Source: Alphaproteobacteria bacterium (GTDB lineage Bacteria > Pseudomonadota > Alphaproteobacteria > Acetobacterales > Acetobacteraceae). From it: a stretch of DNA of 32,702 nt. A model generated the notes under the pieces. The model worked only from the letters and a program-made list of their open reading frames with translations. It searched no databases and had not been told where the DNA came from. Numbering within the stretch: the first letter of the stretch is position 1; every line of letters begins with the position of its first letter. The stretch is taken from contig JAPLOH010000266.1 of the NCBI GenBank assembly GCA_026400845.1, positions 412 to 33,113 on the forward strand. Reading direction: 5' to 3'. Position numbers and translations under genes: made by a program. This document shows positions 24,535 through 32,015 of the stretch, piece by piece.

Positions 24535-25364
24535 TGCGCCTGCCTGCCCTGCTGCTCGGGCCGGCCCTGCTGGTCAACCTCGCGATCTTCATCGCGCCGA
24601 TGGCCAATCTCGCCGCACTGTCCTTCCACGAGGCGCGGCCGAGCGGCGGGGTTGGGCCGGGCCCGACACTCGCAACTTGGGCGTCGATCGCCGAGGACGA
24701 GTACTACATCGAACTGGTCACCGGCAGCATCGGCGTCGCGCTGGGGGTGACGGTGCTGACATTACTCGCCGGCTATCCGCTGGCGCTGTTCATCCATCGC
24801 GCGGCACCGCGTTGGCGCAATCTGCTGATGGTCGCCTGTATTTCGCCGCTGCTGGTCTCGGCGGTGGTGCGCACCTATGGCTGGATGGTGATCCTCGGCG
24901 ATACCGGGCTGGTGGCGGCCGTGCTGCGCTTCCTCGGCATGGCGAAGCCGCCGCGCATGGTGTTCAACCTCACCGGCGTGGTGATCGCGCTGGTGGAAAT
25001 CCTTATGCCGACGATGATCCTGTGCCTGCTGGCCGGGTTCGGGCGGCTCAACGCCTCGCTGGAGGAGGCGGCGGCGAGCCTGGGGGCGCCGCGCTGGCGG
25101 GTGTTCATGCGGGTGGTGCTGCCGCTGAGCCTGCCCGGCGTGCTGCTGGGCTGCCTGCTCGCCTTCGTGCTGACGGTATCGAGCTTCATCACGCCTAAGC
25201 TGCTGGGCGGCGGGCGGGTGATCCTGTTGGCGACCGAGATCTACGATCAGGCGATCGTCACGCTCAACTGGCCGGTGGCGGCGGCGCTGTCGGTGCTGTC
25301 GCTCGCGGTGTTCGGCCTTGCTTTGCTGCTCTACGGAAGGCTGCTGCGGATGGTGGAGGCATGA
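24534..25364 (+). CDS. ABC transporter permease, PotB-like
   Basis: This is a 276-residue inner-membrane protein with about six spans. The BPD_transp_1 EAA loop that contacts the ATPase is visible as LEEAAASLGAPRWRVFMRVVLPLSLPG (about residues 175-200). The opening LPALLLGPALLVNLAIFIAPM and ISPLLVSAVVRTYGWMVILG are typical of PotB-type subunits. The ATG at 24534 overlaps the ATPase stop; a GTG one codon earlier is an alternative. The gene ends with an ATGA overlap with the second permease gene. It forms the channel together with the PotC-like subunit. Confidence 0.9.
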   Translation: MRLPALLLGPALLVNLAIFIAPMANLAALSFHEARPSGGVGPGPTLATWASIAEDEYYIELVTGSIGVALGVTVLTLLAGYPLALFIHRAAPRWRNLLMVACISPLLVSAVVRTYGWMVILGDTGLVAAVLRFLGMAKPPRMVFNLTGVVIALVEILMPTMILCLLAGFGRLNASLEEAAASLGAPRWRVFMRVVLPLSLPGVLLGCLLAFVLTVSSFITPKLLGGGRVILLATEIYDQAIVTLNWPVAAALSVLSLAVFGLALLLYGRLLRMVEA

Positions 25365-26075
25365 TTGGCCGCGCCGCCCATCGCACGCTGATCGCCGCGC
25401 TGTTCCTGTTCCTGCTGGCGCCGGTGGTGCTGGTGATACCCATGTCCTTCTCGGCGGACGCCTTCCTGATCTGGCCGCCCTCGGGGTTCAGCCTGCGCTG
25501 GTATGCGGCGATGTGGCGCGAGACCAAGCTGATCGATGCCGCACGCAACAGCTTCCTGCTCGCCTGCCTGGTGTGCGCGGTGACGCTGGTGATCGCCATG
25601 CCCGCCGCGCTGGTGCTGGCGCGCGGGCGGTTTCGTGGCCGCGAGGCGCTGGTAGCGCTGCTGACGGCGCCGCTGCTGCTGCCCACCATCGTGCTCGCCT
25701 TGGCGCTGCTGATCCTGTTCGTCGGCTACGGGCTGATCGGCTCCTGGCCTGGCCTGCTGCTAGCGCATCTGCTGGTCGCCCTGCCCTATGGCATTCGGGT
25801 GCTGATGACCGCGGTTTCCACCCTGCCGCCGGCCGTCGAGGAGGCCGCCTCAAGCCTCGGCGCGCCGCCATGGCGGGTCTTCCGCCGTATTACGTTGCCG
25901 CTGATGCTGCCCGGCGTCACGGCGACGGCGGCGACCGGTCGCGATGTTCCGCTACGTGGAAAGCCGGACCGACCCGCTGGTCGCCGCGGTGTCAGCGCTG
26001 CTGGTGCTGCTGACGCTCAGCATCGTCATCGTGCTGGAGCGCGCGGTGGGGCTCGGGCGGACGCTGGGTAAATAG
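25361..26075 (+). pseudogene. ABC transporter permease, PotC-like, with internal deletion and frameshift
   Basis: The first part (25361 to about 25930) is a normal PotC-like permease. It has several spans and the EAA loop VEEAASSLGAPPWRVFRRITLPLMLPGV. The sequence then passes through TATAA and loses the frame; the original frame reads on as Gly/Arg/Ala-rich nonsense to a stop at 26071. The expected C-terminus is present in another frame from 25944: MFRYVESRTDPLVAAVSALLV onward to a TAG at 26073-26075. Against E. coli PotC, about 26 residues (the DDVVVSSFVTGP region) are missing, so this is a deletion of roughly 75-80 bp rather than a single slipped base. The junction coincides with a perfect palindrome, GCGACCGGTCGC (25931-25942). 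As written, the importer would lack a working second permease. Confidence 0.8.
25931..25942. repeat. 12-bp perfect palindrome at the permease deletion junction
   Basis: GCGACCGGTCGC is its own reverse complement and sits exactly where the PotC-like frame breaks. It may be the scar of a deletion at a hairpin, or mark a structure that sequencing or assembly skipped. Confidence 0.6.
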
Positions 26076-26098
26076 AAAAATCGTGCAAGGAGAACCAC

Positions 26099-26779
26099 AT
26101 GTTCGTCGTCAATGAATTGCCGTCGCAGATCGACCCCGCGCTGATTGCGCTCCTGGAGCGCGCGGAACCCGCGACCATCGGCCATTTCCTCCATTACGGC
26201 TTCGTCGATCCGGCGATATCGGCGCGCTGGCAGGTGCCGCGTATCGCCGGCACCGCGGTGACGGTGCGCTGCGCCGGCAATGACAGCACGATCGTCCACT
26301 ACGCGCTCGGCCAGCTGCGTCCCGGCGATATCCTGCTGATCGATCGTGTGGGGGACATCAAGCACGCCCCGGTCGGTGGCGGGGTGGCGTTTGCCGCGCG
26401 CGAGGCGGGCTGCAAGGGCATCATCATCGACGGAGTTTCGACCGACATTCAGGAAGTGCGGGACTACCAGGTGCCGGTATGGTCGCGCGGCCTGTCGGCG
26501 ATCACCACCAAGGTGATTTTCCAGCAGGGCCAATTCTGCGTGCCCGTCTCAATCGGCGGCGTCGCGGTCAATCCCGGGGACGCGGTGCTGGCCGACGAGA
26601 ACGGCATCCTGGTGCTGCCCCCCAATGCCGCGGCGATAACGGCGGCGGCCGAACGGGCGATCGCCATGCAGGCCGCCGAGGGCCCGCGTCTCGCCGAGGT
26701 CGCCAAGGGCAAGCGCCTGCCCGATCTCAACGGCACCAATGCGAAGCTGCGCGAGATCCTCGCGGCGCAGAAGGGTTAG
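26099..26779 (+). CDS. RraA-like protein (HMG/CHA aldolase-related fold)
   Basis: This is a 226-residue protein of the RraA / 4-hydroxy-4-methyl-2-oxoglutarate aldolase family. Family landmarks are GTAVTVRCAGNDS, PGDILLIDRVGD, GGGVAFAAREAGCKGIIIDGVSTDIQEV, then VPVSIGGVAVNPGDAVLADENGILVLP. In aldolases of the family the DGxxRD motif supplies an Arg for the pyruvate enolate and an Asp for the metal. Here the corresponding sequence is DGVSTD, so the Asp is kept but Arg is Thr. Classical aldolase activity is therefore doubtful. AAGGAGA precedes the ATG. It follows the ABC importer genes by 23 bp and is probably co-transcribed, suggesting a role in processing the imported compound. Its stop overlaps the convergent pilin gene's stop. 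Confidence 0.82.
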   Translation: MFVVNELPSQIDPALIALLERAEPATIGHFLHYGFVDPAISARWQVPRIAGTAVTVRCAGNDSTIVHYALGQLRPGDILLIDRVGDIKHAPVGGGVAFAAREAGCKGIIIDGVSTDIQEVRDYQVPVWSRGLSAITTKVIFQQGQFCVPVSIGGVAVNPGDAVLADENGILVLPPNAAAITAAAERAIAMQAAEGPRLAEVAKGKRLPDLNGTNAKLREILAAQKG

Positions 26780-27012
26780 CGCTTCCGCCCGACGTAGGCA
26801 GTCGCCGCGGTCATATCGATCGTGGTGGTCTGCTCGGCGCGCAGGTCCGGCATCCCGATCGGCTTGTTGGCGCCCCCGAGACCGCCGCCGAGCGTGGCGA
26901 TGCCGTTGATGACCATCGCGCCGATCATGGCGGTAAGCAGGCTGAATTCGAGACGTGTGAAGCCCCGCCGGTCCCGAACCATGCTGACAACGCTCCGCCG
27001 AGGCTTGATCAT
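26776..27012 (-). CDS. Flp-type IVb pilin-like small protein
   Basis: This encodes 78 residues from the ATG at 27012, which has AGGAG at good spacing. A basic leader (MIKPRRSVVSMVRDRRG) precedes a hydrophobic helix, FTRLEFSLLTAMIGAMVINGIATLGGG. Cleavage after the Gly would leave Glu at position +5 of the mature protein, as in Flp/type IVb prepilins processed by a TadV/CpaA-type peptidase. The tail after the helix (PIGMPDLRAEQTT..) is longer and more polar than in canonical Flp. No tad/cpa assembly genes are nearby, so it is an orphan in this window. The last four bases overlap the stop of the convergent RraA-like gene. Confidence 0.72.
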   Translation of the reverse strand: MIKPRRSVVSMVRDRRGFTRLEFSLLTAMIGAMVINGIATLGGGLGGANKPIGMPDLRAEQTTTIDMTAATAYVGRKR

Positions 27013-27166
27013 CGCAATACTCCTGAACCGAGACTGGCGCTCGCGACCTTGGCGGGCGCACGATCTCGTGATGTGCTGATCGGGAACATCCGCCATCCCG
27101 GTTAAGATTGCGTTTACGTTCGTTAATACCGTGCGTTTGCGCGCAATTTCAGCGCGCTCCGTGTCC

Positions 27167-27862
27167 TCAGCCCGCGCGCGGCGCCTTTTCGAGCAGCCCG
27201 TCGAACAATGCCAGGCCGCGCCGATGCCACCCCGCCACCGGATCATCCCCCGCGATCAGCTCGAAACGGCTGACGCAGCGCGCCCATTGCAGGCTGCCGA
27301 GCAGGATATAATCCGCATAATCAGGGGTTTCGCCGCCGAGCCACATCTGCTGGCGCAACACCGTGCGCACCGGCGCCAGCGCCGCGCGGAACGCCGCGAC
27401 GCCCGTGGTGGCCCGATCAGACACCACCTCCTCCAGCGTCCGGCCCATCGCCCGTTCGCGAGACTGGCGGAAATAATCGACATCCCCAGGCGCCAGAAGA
27501 TCGTGAATATCCTTCAACACACAGCGCGCGATCGCCCCATGCAGGATCGCGTCCACCCAGGCATTGATGAACAGCACATGGCCGCGCCCGGCGGCATCGC
27601 GCGGCAGCAGCGGGGCGTCAGAGTATGTGGCGTCGAGATACTCCACGATGCGCCAGGAATCGGTGACCACCGTCGCGCCGTCCACCAGGACCGGCACCCG
27701 CGTGCCGCCGGAGAAGGCGATGCGCTCCTTCTCGGTGAAACGCCAGGCGACCCCCTCGGCGGCGATCCCCTTGTGGGCGAGCGCGAGGCGGATGCGCCAG
27801 CAATAGGGGCTGAAGCGCAGCGCCGGAGCCCTGATGGCGTCCGCCATGATAATACCGGTCAT
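27167..27862 (-). CDS. Glutathione S-transferase family protein
   Basis: This is a 231-residue protein starting MTGIIMADAIRAP at 27862, chosen for the AGGA just upstream; the ATG at 27847 has no ribosome site. The N-terminal thioredoxin-like domain reads LRFSPYCWRIRLALAHKGI, then RVPVLVDGATVVTDSWRIVEYLD, the cis-Pro and SNAIL/TRAIL-like glutathione-binding region of beta/zeta-like bacterial GSTs. The C-terminal half is helical (WVDAILHGAIARCVLKDIHD). The putative active-site position is the Ser/Tyr/Cys cluster SPYCWR. It is divergent from the FrnE-type gene with 21 bp between starts, so both must share or interleave promoters. Likely detoxification; the substrate is unknown. Confidence 0.88.
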   Translation of the reverse strand: MTGIIMADAIRAPALRFSPYCWRIRLALAHKGIAAEGVAWRFTEKERIAFSGGTRVPVLVDGATVVTDSWRIVEYLDATYSDAPLLPRDAAGRGHVLFINAWVDAILHGAIARCVLKDIHDLLAPGDVDYFRQSRERAMGRTLEEVVSDRATTGVAAFRAALAPVRTVLRQQMWLGGETPDYADYILLGSLQWARCVSRFELIAGDDPVAGWHRRGLALFDGLLEKAPRAG

Positions 27863-27883
27863 GTTCCTGCCACATCGCCGCCA

Positions 27884-28549
27884 ATGAATATACTGGTGCC
27901 GAAGCGCAGCCATCTGGTGATCGAGATCGTGCACGATCTCGTTTGCCCGTGGTGCTTCGTCGGCGTGCGCCGCCTGCTGCGCACGCTCCAGCGGCGGCAT
28001 GACCTTACATACGAGTTGATCTGGCGCCCCTTCCTGCTCAATCCCGATATGCCACGTGCCGGAATTTCGCGGATGGAATATGTCGTCCGCAAATTCGGCG
28101 GCGAGGAGCGCGCGCGGCGCCTCAATGCCTCGATCTCCGAGATCGGCAAGGCCGAGGGCATCGCCTTCCGCTTCGATCTCATCCGCCGCACGCCATCCTC
28201 GGTCGATGCCCATCGCCTGGTCAGCTTCGCCGGCCGCCATGGGCTTGCCACGGAGGTCATCGAGGCAGTCTTCGCCGGGCATTTCTCCGCGGGGCTCGAT
28301 ACAGGCGAGACCGATGTGCTGGTGGAACTCGCTGCCGGCTGCGGGCTCGATCCGCGCGCGGTACGCCAATATCTGCTGAGCGATACCGACACAGATGGCA
28401 TCCACGCCGAGAACCTGCGCGCCCACCGGCTCGGCATCAACGGCGTGCCCTGCTTCATCATCGGCGGCCAGCACGCCATCGCCGGCGCGCAGGAGAGCGA
28501 GGTGATCGAGCGCCTGCTCGATGTCGCCACCGTCGCACCCTACTTGTGA
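27884..28549 (+). CDS. DsbA family oxidoreductase, FrnE-type
   Basis: This is a 221-residue thioredoxin-fold protein of the FrnE / 2-hydroxychromene-2-carboxylate isomerase-related DsbA group. The redox motif CPWC appears in [17 protein letters not shown] near residue 22. The middle is helical with [21 protein letters not shown]. The C-terminal cis-Pro region is [19 protein letters not shown], followed by a final helix. No signal peptide is seen, so it acts in the cytoplasm; FrnE proteins are linked with oxidative-stress tolerance. The ATG at 27884 is preceded by only a weak ribosome site. Its stop overlaps the GTG of cytidine deaminase (GTGA). It is divergent from the GST gene, and the two may form a redox pair. 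Confidence 0.9.
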   Translation: MNILVPKRSHLVIEIVHDLVCPWCFVGVRRLLRTLQRRHDLTYELIWRPFLLNPDMPRAGISRMEYVVRKFGGEERARRLNASISEIGKAEGIAFRFDLIRRTPSSVDAHRLVSFAGRHGLATEVIEAVFAGHFSAGLDTGETDVLVELAAGCGLDPRAVRQYLLSDTDTDGIHAENLRAHRLGINGVPCFIIGGQHAIAGAQESEVIERLLDVATVAPYL

Positions 28550-28929
28550 GCGGCTTGCTGGAGGCCGCGCGCCGCGCCGCCGAGTCCGCCTATGCACCCT
28601 ATTCCCATTTCCGCGTCGGCGCCGCGGTGCGGGCCGGTGGCACGGTGTTCACCGGCTGCAACGTCGAGAACGCCTCCTACGGGCTCACCATCTGCGCCGA
28701 GCGCAACGCGATCTTCGCCGCAGTGGCCGCCGGTCACCGGCGCATCACCGCCATCGCGCTGTCCTGCGTGGATGCCGCCGCTGACGCGCCTGCCGGCTCG
28801 CTGATGCCCTGCGGCGCCTGCCGCCAGGTGATGGCCGAGTTCGCGCCGCCCGATCTGCAAGTCACCATCGACCGCGTCGGCACCGTGCCGCTCGACGCGC
28901 TGCTGCCCAATGCTTTCCGCCTGACCTGA
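28546..28929 (+). CDS. cdd: Cytidine deaminase
   Basis: This is a 127-residue zinc enzyme that deaminates cytidine and deoxycytidine in pyrimidine salvage. The motifs are complete: [14 protein letters not shown] at the N-terminus, [21 protein letters not shown] containing the CAE zinc/catalytic site (about residues 50-52), and [13 protein letters not shown] with the second zinc-binding PCxxC. The size is that of homotetrameric Cdd. The GTG at 28546 overlaps the stop of the FrnE-type gene by four bases, indicating coupling. The GS-family gene follows 10 bp after the stop. Confidence 0.95.
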   Translation: MSGLLEAARRAAESAYAPYSHFRVGAAVRAGGTVFTGCNVENASYGLTICAERNAIFAAVAAGHRRITAIALSCVDAAADAPAGSLMPCGACRQVMAEFAPPDLQVTIDRVGTVPLDALLPNAFRLT

Positions 28930-28939
28930 GGAGACGACC

Positions 28940-30307
28940 ATGAACGGCATGCTGACCCTGGAGCAGCTCAAGGCGGAGGTCGCCGCCGGGCACATCGATA
29001 CCGTGGTGGTGGCCTTCACCGACATGGCCGGCCAGCTCATCGGCAAGCGTTTCCACGCGCAGTTTTTCGCCGATGGCGCGCATGAGGAAACCCATGCCTG
29101 CAACTACCTCCTGGCCGACGACATCGACATGGAACCGGTGCCCGGCTACGCGGCGGCGAGCTGGATGCAGGGCTATGGCGATTTCGTGCTGAAGCCCGAT
29201 CTCGCGACCATGCGCCGCATCCCCTGGCTGGAGGGCACCGCCCTGGTCCTGGCCGACGTGCTGGACCATCACCACGCACCGGTGCCGCACGCTCCGCGCA
29301 GCATCCTGAAAAAGCAGATCGAGCGACTCAAGGCGCTGAAAATGACGGCGTTCTGCGCCTCCGAACTCGAATTCTATTTGTTCGACGAAAGCTACGAGGC
29401 GATCGCCGCCAAGCGCTTCCAGGAGCCCAAGACCTCCAGTTCCTATATCGAGGACTACCACATCTTCCAGACCACCAAGGAAGAGCCCGTCATGCGCGCC
29501 ATCCGCAACGGGCTGCATGGCGCCGGCATCCCCGTGGAAAACTCCAAGGGCGAATGGGGGCCCGGGCAGGAGGAAATCAACGTCCGCTACGCCGAAGCGC
29601 TGGACATGGCGGACCGCCATAGCATCATCAAGAACGGCATCAAGGAGATCGCCCACGGCCAGGGCAAAGCCGTCACCTTCATGGCCAAGTGGCGCTACGA
29701 CCTCGCCGGCTCATCGAGCCATGTCCACCAATCCCTGTGGGATGCCGCCGGCAAGAAGCCGCTGTTCGTCGACCCCAAGGGCGAGCACGGCATGTCCGAC
29801 CTGATGCGCCACTACATGGCCGGGCAACTCACCCATGCCAGCGAAATCGCATACTTCCTGGCGCCCTTCATCAACTCCTACAAGCGCTTCCAAGCCGGCA
29901 CCTTCGCCCCCACCCGCGCGGTCTGGAGCGTCGACAACCGCACCGCCGGCTTCCGCCTGTGCGGCGCCGGGACCAAGGCGATCCGCGTCGAATGCCGCGT
30001 CGGCGGCGCCGACCTCAACCCCTACCTCGCCTTCGCCGCCCTGATCGCCGCCGGCATCGCCGGCATCGAAAACACGCTCACACTCGAACCCGCCTTCAGC
30101 GGCGATGCCTATACCGGCAAGAAACTGCGCGACATCCCCAAAACCCTGCGCGCCGCCACCGAAAGCCTGCGCAAATCCAAAATGCTCCGCGCCGCCATGG
30201 GCGACAACGTCGTCGACCACTACGTCCACGCCGCCGAATGGGAACAACTCGAATACGACCGCCGCATCACCGACTGGGAACTCAAACGCGGCTTCGAACG
30301 CAGCTGA
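28940..30307 (+). CDS. Glutamine synthetase family protein (gamma-glutamyl ligase, PuuA/GlnT-like)
   Basis: This is a 455-residue GS-fold ligase. The N-terminal beta-grasp domain (TVVVAFTDMAGQLIGKRF) is followed by catalytic motifs: ASELEFYLF (metal glutamate), GPGQEEINVRYAEALDMAD, SSHVHQSLWD (HVHQSL glutamate-site motif), NSYKRF, and NRTAGFRLCGAGTKAIRVECRVGGADLNPYLA (ATP/glutamate site). The length and the divergent NRTAGFRL replacing NR(S)AAIRIP-type sequence indicate a non-housekeeping GS, such as glutamate-putrescine ligase or another gamma-glutamylamide synthetase. GAGGAGA precedes the ATG. The nearby polyamine-type importer fits polyamine use, but is about 3 kb away. A decayed second copy of its C-terminus lies at 31190-31534. 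Confidence 0.88.
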   Translation: MNGMLTLEQLKAEVAAGHIDTVVVAFTDMAGQLIGKRFHAQFFADGAHEETHACNYLLADDIDMEPVPGYAAASWMQGYGDFVLKPDLATMRRIPWLEGTALVLADVLDHHHAPVPHAPRSILKKQIERLKALKMTAFCASELEFYLFDESYEAIAAKRFQEPKTSSSYIEDYHIFQTTKEEPVMRAIRNGLHGAGIPVENSKGEWGPGQEEINVRYAEALDMADRHSIIKNGIKEIAHGQGKAVTFMAKWRYDLAGSSSHVHQSLWDAAGKKPLFVDPKGEHGMSDLMRHYMAGQLTHASEIAYFLAPFINSYKRFQAGTFAPTRAVWSVDNRTAGFRLCGAGTKAIRVECRVGGADLNPYLAFAALIAAGIAGIENTLTLEPAFSGDAYTGKKLRDIPKTLRAATESLRKSKMLRAAMGDNVVDHYVHAAEWEQLEYDRRITDWELKRGFERS

Positions 30308-30463
30308 CACGGCATTTCACCTGATGCGCGCCGCCTCAACGATCGACAACTCGATGTACGCGATGCGCTCGGCGGCCCCTGGGGGTAACATCGCCAAAGC
30401 GAGCGCCGCCGCCCAGCACGACTGACGCGACCGAAGTCATTCTAAGCCAGGGTGTACAACTGA
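30308..30463. other. Convergent intergenic gap after the GS-family gene
   Basis: This is the 156-bp gap between the GS-family stop and the receiver-protein stop. A 33-codon frame from 30324 is present but has no ribosome site or recognisable content. A 5-bp inverted repeat (GGGTG 30450-30454, CACCC 30465-30469) overlaps the receiver stop codon and is too weak to call a terminator. Confidence 0.5.
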
Positions 30464-30940
30464 TCACCCCATCGCGGCCGAGGCTTCGCCGCTTGGCATG
30501 ATGAGGCCGCCGAGAAGCTCGATCAAACTGCGGGCGCCGAACGGTTTGGCAATAATGCGTAGCGCGTGGTCGGGCCGCAACTTGACGTCGTCCATCCCCA
30601 TCCCGCAGGTCAGCACCACCGGCAACGCTTCCTCCTGTCGCCGCAGCCAGCGCAACAGTTCCACTCCGCTCGTGTCACCGCTCCGCGACACGTCGATGAT
30701 GCAGCAGGACAACGGAACGTCGCGATAGATCGCGCGTGCCTGCGTGGCGTCATCCGCGGCGATGCCATTGAAGCCTGCAACACTCAACGCTCTTGTGATG
30801 ACCTCTCGCACCAGCGCGTGCGATTCGGTGACCAGAATGTTCAGCCGCATGAGAGGAAAGGCTGCAGCCACATCGGGATAAGTGCATGCCCGGCGCCCAT
30901 GTGGGACCGCGCCAAAGTGGTGTGGAAACCAGCGCTGCAT
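30464..30940 (-). CDS. Stand-alone response-regulator receiver protein, copy 1
   Basis: This encodes 158 residues. The ATG at 30940 has AGGAGGG at ideal spacing; an internal ATG at 30850 would begin directly at the receiver domain. After an N-terminal extension of about 30 residues comes MRLNILVTESHALVREVITRAL (beta1-alpha1), then CCIIDVSRSGD with the phospho-acceptor Asp, VVLTCGMG with the conserved Thr, and IIAKPFGARSLIELL with the Lys-Pro. The acidic pair that normally binds Mg before the first helix is reduced to TES. There is no output domain. It resembles the protein at 31542-32015 in the AAAFP-L-R leader, VREVI, GVELLRWLRR and LIELLGGLI, so the two are duplicates. No histidine kinase is nearby; partner unknown. 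Confidence 0.82.
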   Translation of the reverse strand: MQRWFPHHFGAVPHGRRACTYPDVAAAFPLMRLNILVTESHALVREVITRALSVAGFNGIAADDATQARAIYRDVPLSCCIIDVSRSGDTSGVELLRWLRRQEEALPVVLTCGMGMDDVKLRPDHALRIIAKPFGARSLIELLGGLIMPSGEASAAMG

Positions 30941-31020
30941 ATGGCCCTCCTGAACCTGCTTGTCCGCCGTGCGGTTGCTCGCTGAGATCCGTGGAGACGT
31001 TGGCTGACCGCAGCGCCGCA

Positions 31021-31158
31021 TTAACTTAGTTTTATATTTATTTTTGTTCGCAATGTCGAGCGAAATATTGTCATTATCATCAATTTAACGTATTATTATC
31101 TAATTATAATATATTTTTTGATATTTTAATCTATTTCAATCTCATTTATCTTTTCATG
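31021..31158. other. Very AT-rich island
   Basis: In 31021-31140 I count 22 G or C in 120 bases, against a surrounding sequence that is clearly GC-rich. It contains no reading frame of note. A TTCGC/GCGAA inverted repeat (31047-31051 with 31060-31064) lies within, and many TATA-like hexamers occur on both strands. It starts 80 bases upstream of the receiver gene start at 30940 and ends about 30 bases before the decayed GS fragment. It could be a strong or silenced promoter region, or foreign DNA left by a transfer event. Confidence 0.8.
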
Positions 31159-31189
31159 ACACGGACTCGCAGGACGTCGCACGCGCACT

Positions 31190-31534
31190 GTGAAGAGCGT
31201 GTACAACCGCACCGCGGGCTTCCGCCTGCTCGGCACCGAGAGCAGGGCGATCCGAATGGAATGCTGCGTCGGCCGGGACGATCCTGACTCCTCCCTCGGC
31301 TTCACCGCCCTGATCGCGGCTAGGATCGCGAGGATCCAGCACTAGCTAAAGCTGGAGCGCGCCTTCAGCGGCGATGCGAATACCGGCAAGAAACTGCGCA
31401 ACAATCCGAGAAACCAGCGCGCGGCGATAGACGACAATGCGATCAACCACTACGTGCACGCCGCCGGGAGGGAGCAGTTCGACTACGACCGATGCATCAC
31501 CGACTGGAAGCTGAAGCGCGGTTTCAAGCGGAAC
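31190..31534 (+). pseudogene. Decayed C-terminal fragment of a GS-family gene, duplicate of 28940-30307
   Basis: Translating from 31190 gives VKSVYNRTAGFRLLG, then AIRMECCVGRDD and FTALIAARIARIQH, a TAG stop (31343-31345), LKLERAFSGDANTGKKLR, and finally NHYVHAAGREQFDYDRCITDWKLKRGFKRN. This matches, residue by residue, the last 130 or so residues of the intact GS-family protein (VWSVDNRTAGFRLCG ... ITDWELKRGFERS). It has many substitutions, one internal stop, and loss of about 14 residues (the ESLRKSKMLRAAMG segment). No N-terminal part is present; the AT-rich island replaces it. The end lies 8 bp from the second receiver gene's stop, mirroring the order of the intact copy. It is not expected to make a protein. 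Confidence 0.88.
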
Positions 31535-31541
31535 GAGCGCG

Positions 31542-32015
31542 TTACTCCGCCGCGAGAGCTTGGCACGGGATCAGGCCGCCGAGCAGCTCGATGAGGCGGC
31601 GGGTGCCGAAGGGTTTGGCGAGGAAGCGCAGCGCCTTGTCTTGCGGCAGTGGTCCGCCCAGATCATGCCCGGACATGCCGGAGGTCAGCACCACCGGCAG
31701 CGCTGTGTCACGCGCGCGCAGCCAGCGAAGGAGTTCGAGGCCGCCCATGTCGCCATGGAGCGAAGCGTCCATGATGCAGGCGGCGAAGGGATTGGCGACC
31801 AGCAGGTCTCGCGCCGCCTCCGCCGTCTCGCAGCCGACGACGCGATATCCGCGGCCTCGCAGCGCCATGGAAATGACCTCGCGTACGGGTGCGTTGGGGT
31901 CAACCACCAAGAGCATGGTGCGCAGGAAGGGGAAGGCTGCGGCAAGATAGGGTGGGGCGCCAAGGCGTGGTGGTGGCATGAGGCTGACGGCGTGATGGTT
32001 GGATACTGGTGGCAT
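31542..32015 (-). CDS. Stand-alone response-regulator receiver protein, copy 2
   Basis: This encodes 157 residues from the ATG at 32015, preceded by GGGAGA. An N-terminal extension (MPPVSNHHAVSLMPPPRLGAPPYLAAAFPFLR) leads into MLLVVDPNAPVREVISMALRGRGY. The phospho-acceptor Asp is in ACIMDASLHGD, the conserved Thr in VVLTSGMSG and the Lys in FLAKPFGTRRLIELL. The acidic pocket before helix 1 keeps one Asp (VVDP), which is better than in the paralogue at 30464-30940. There is no output domain. It was probably produced by the same duplication that left the GS fragment beside it. Single-domain receivers act as phosphate sinks or bind partner proteins; the partner here is unknown. Confidence 0.82.
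   Translation of the reverse strand: MPPVSNHHAVSLMPPPRLGAPPYLAAAFPFLRTMLLVVDPNAPVREVISMALRGRGYRVVGCETAEAARDLLVANPFAACIMDASLHGDMGGLELLRWLRARDTALPVVLTSGMSGHDLGGPLPQDKALRFLAKPFGTRRLIELLGGLIPCQALAAE

Noticed and set aside
27102-27126. Two TTAA sites upstream of the pilin gene as a CtrA box
   Set aside because: They are separated by 17 bases, not the 7 of the CtrA consensus.
30324-30425. 33-codon frame after the GS-family gene
   Set aside because: No ribosome site, no recognisable content and no evidence of expression.
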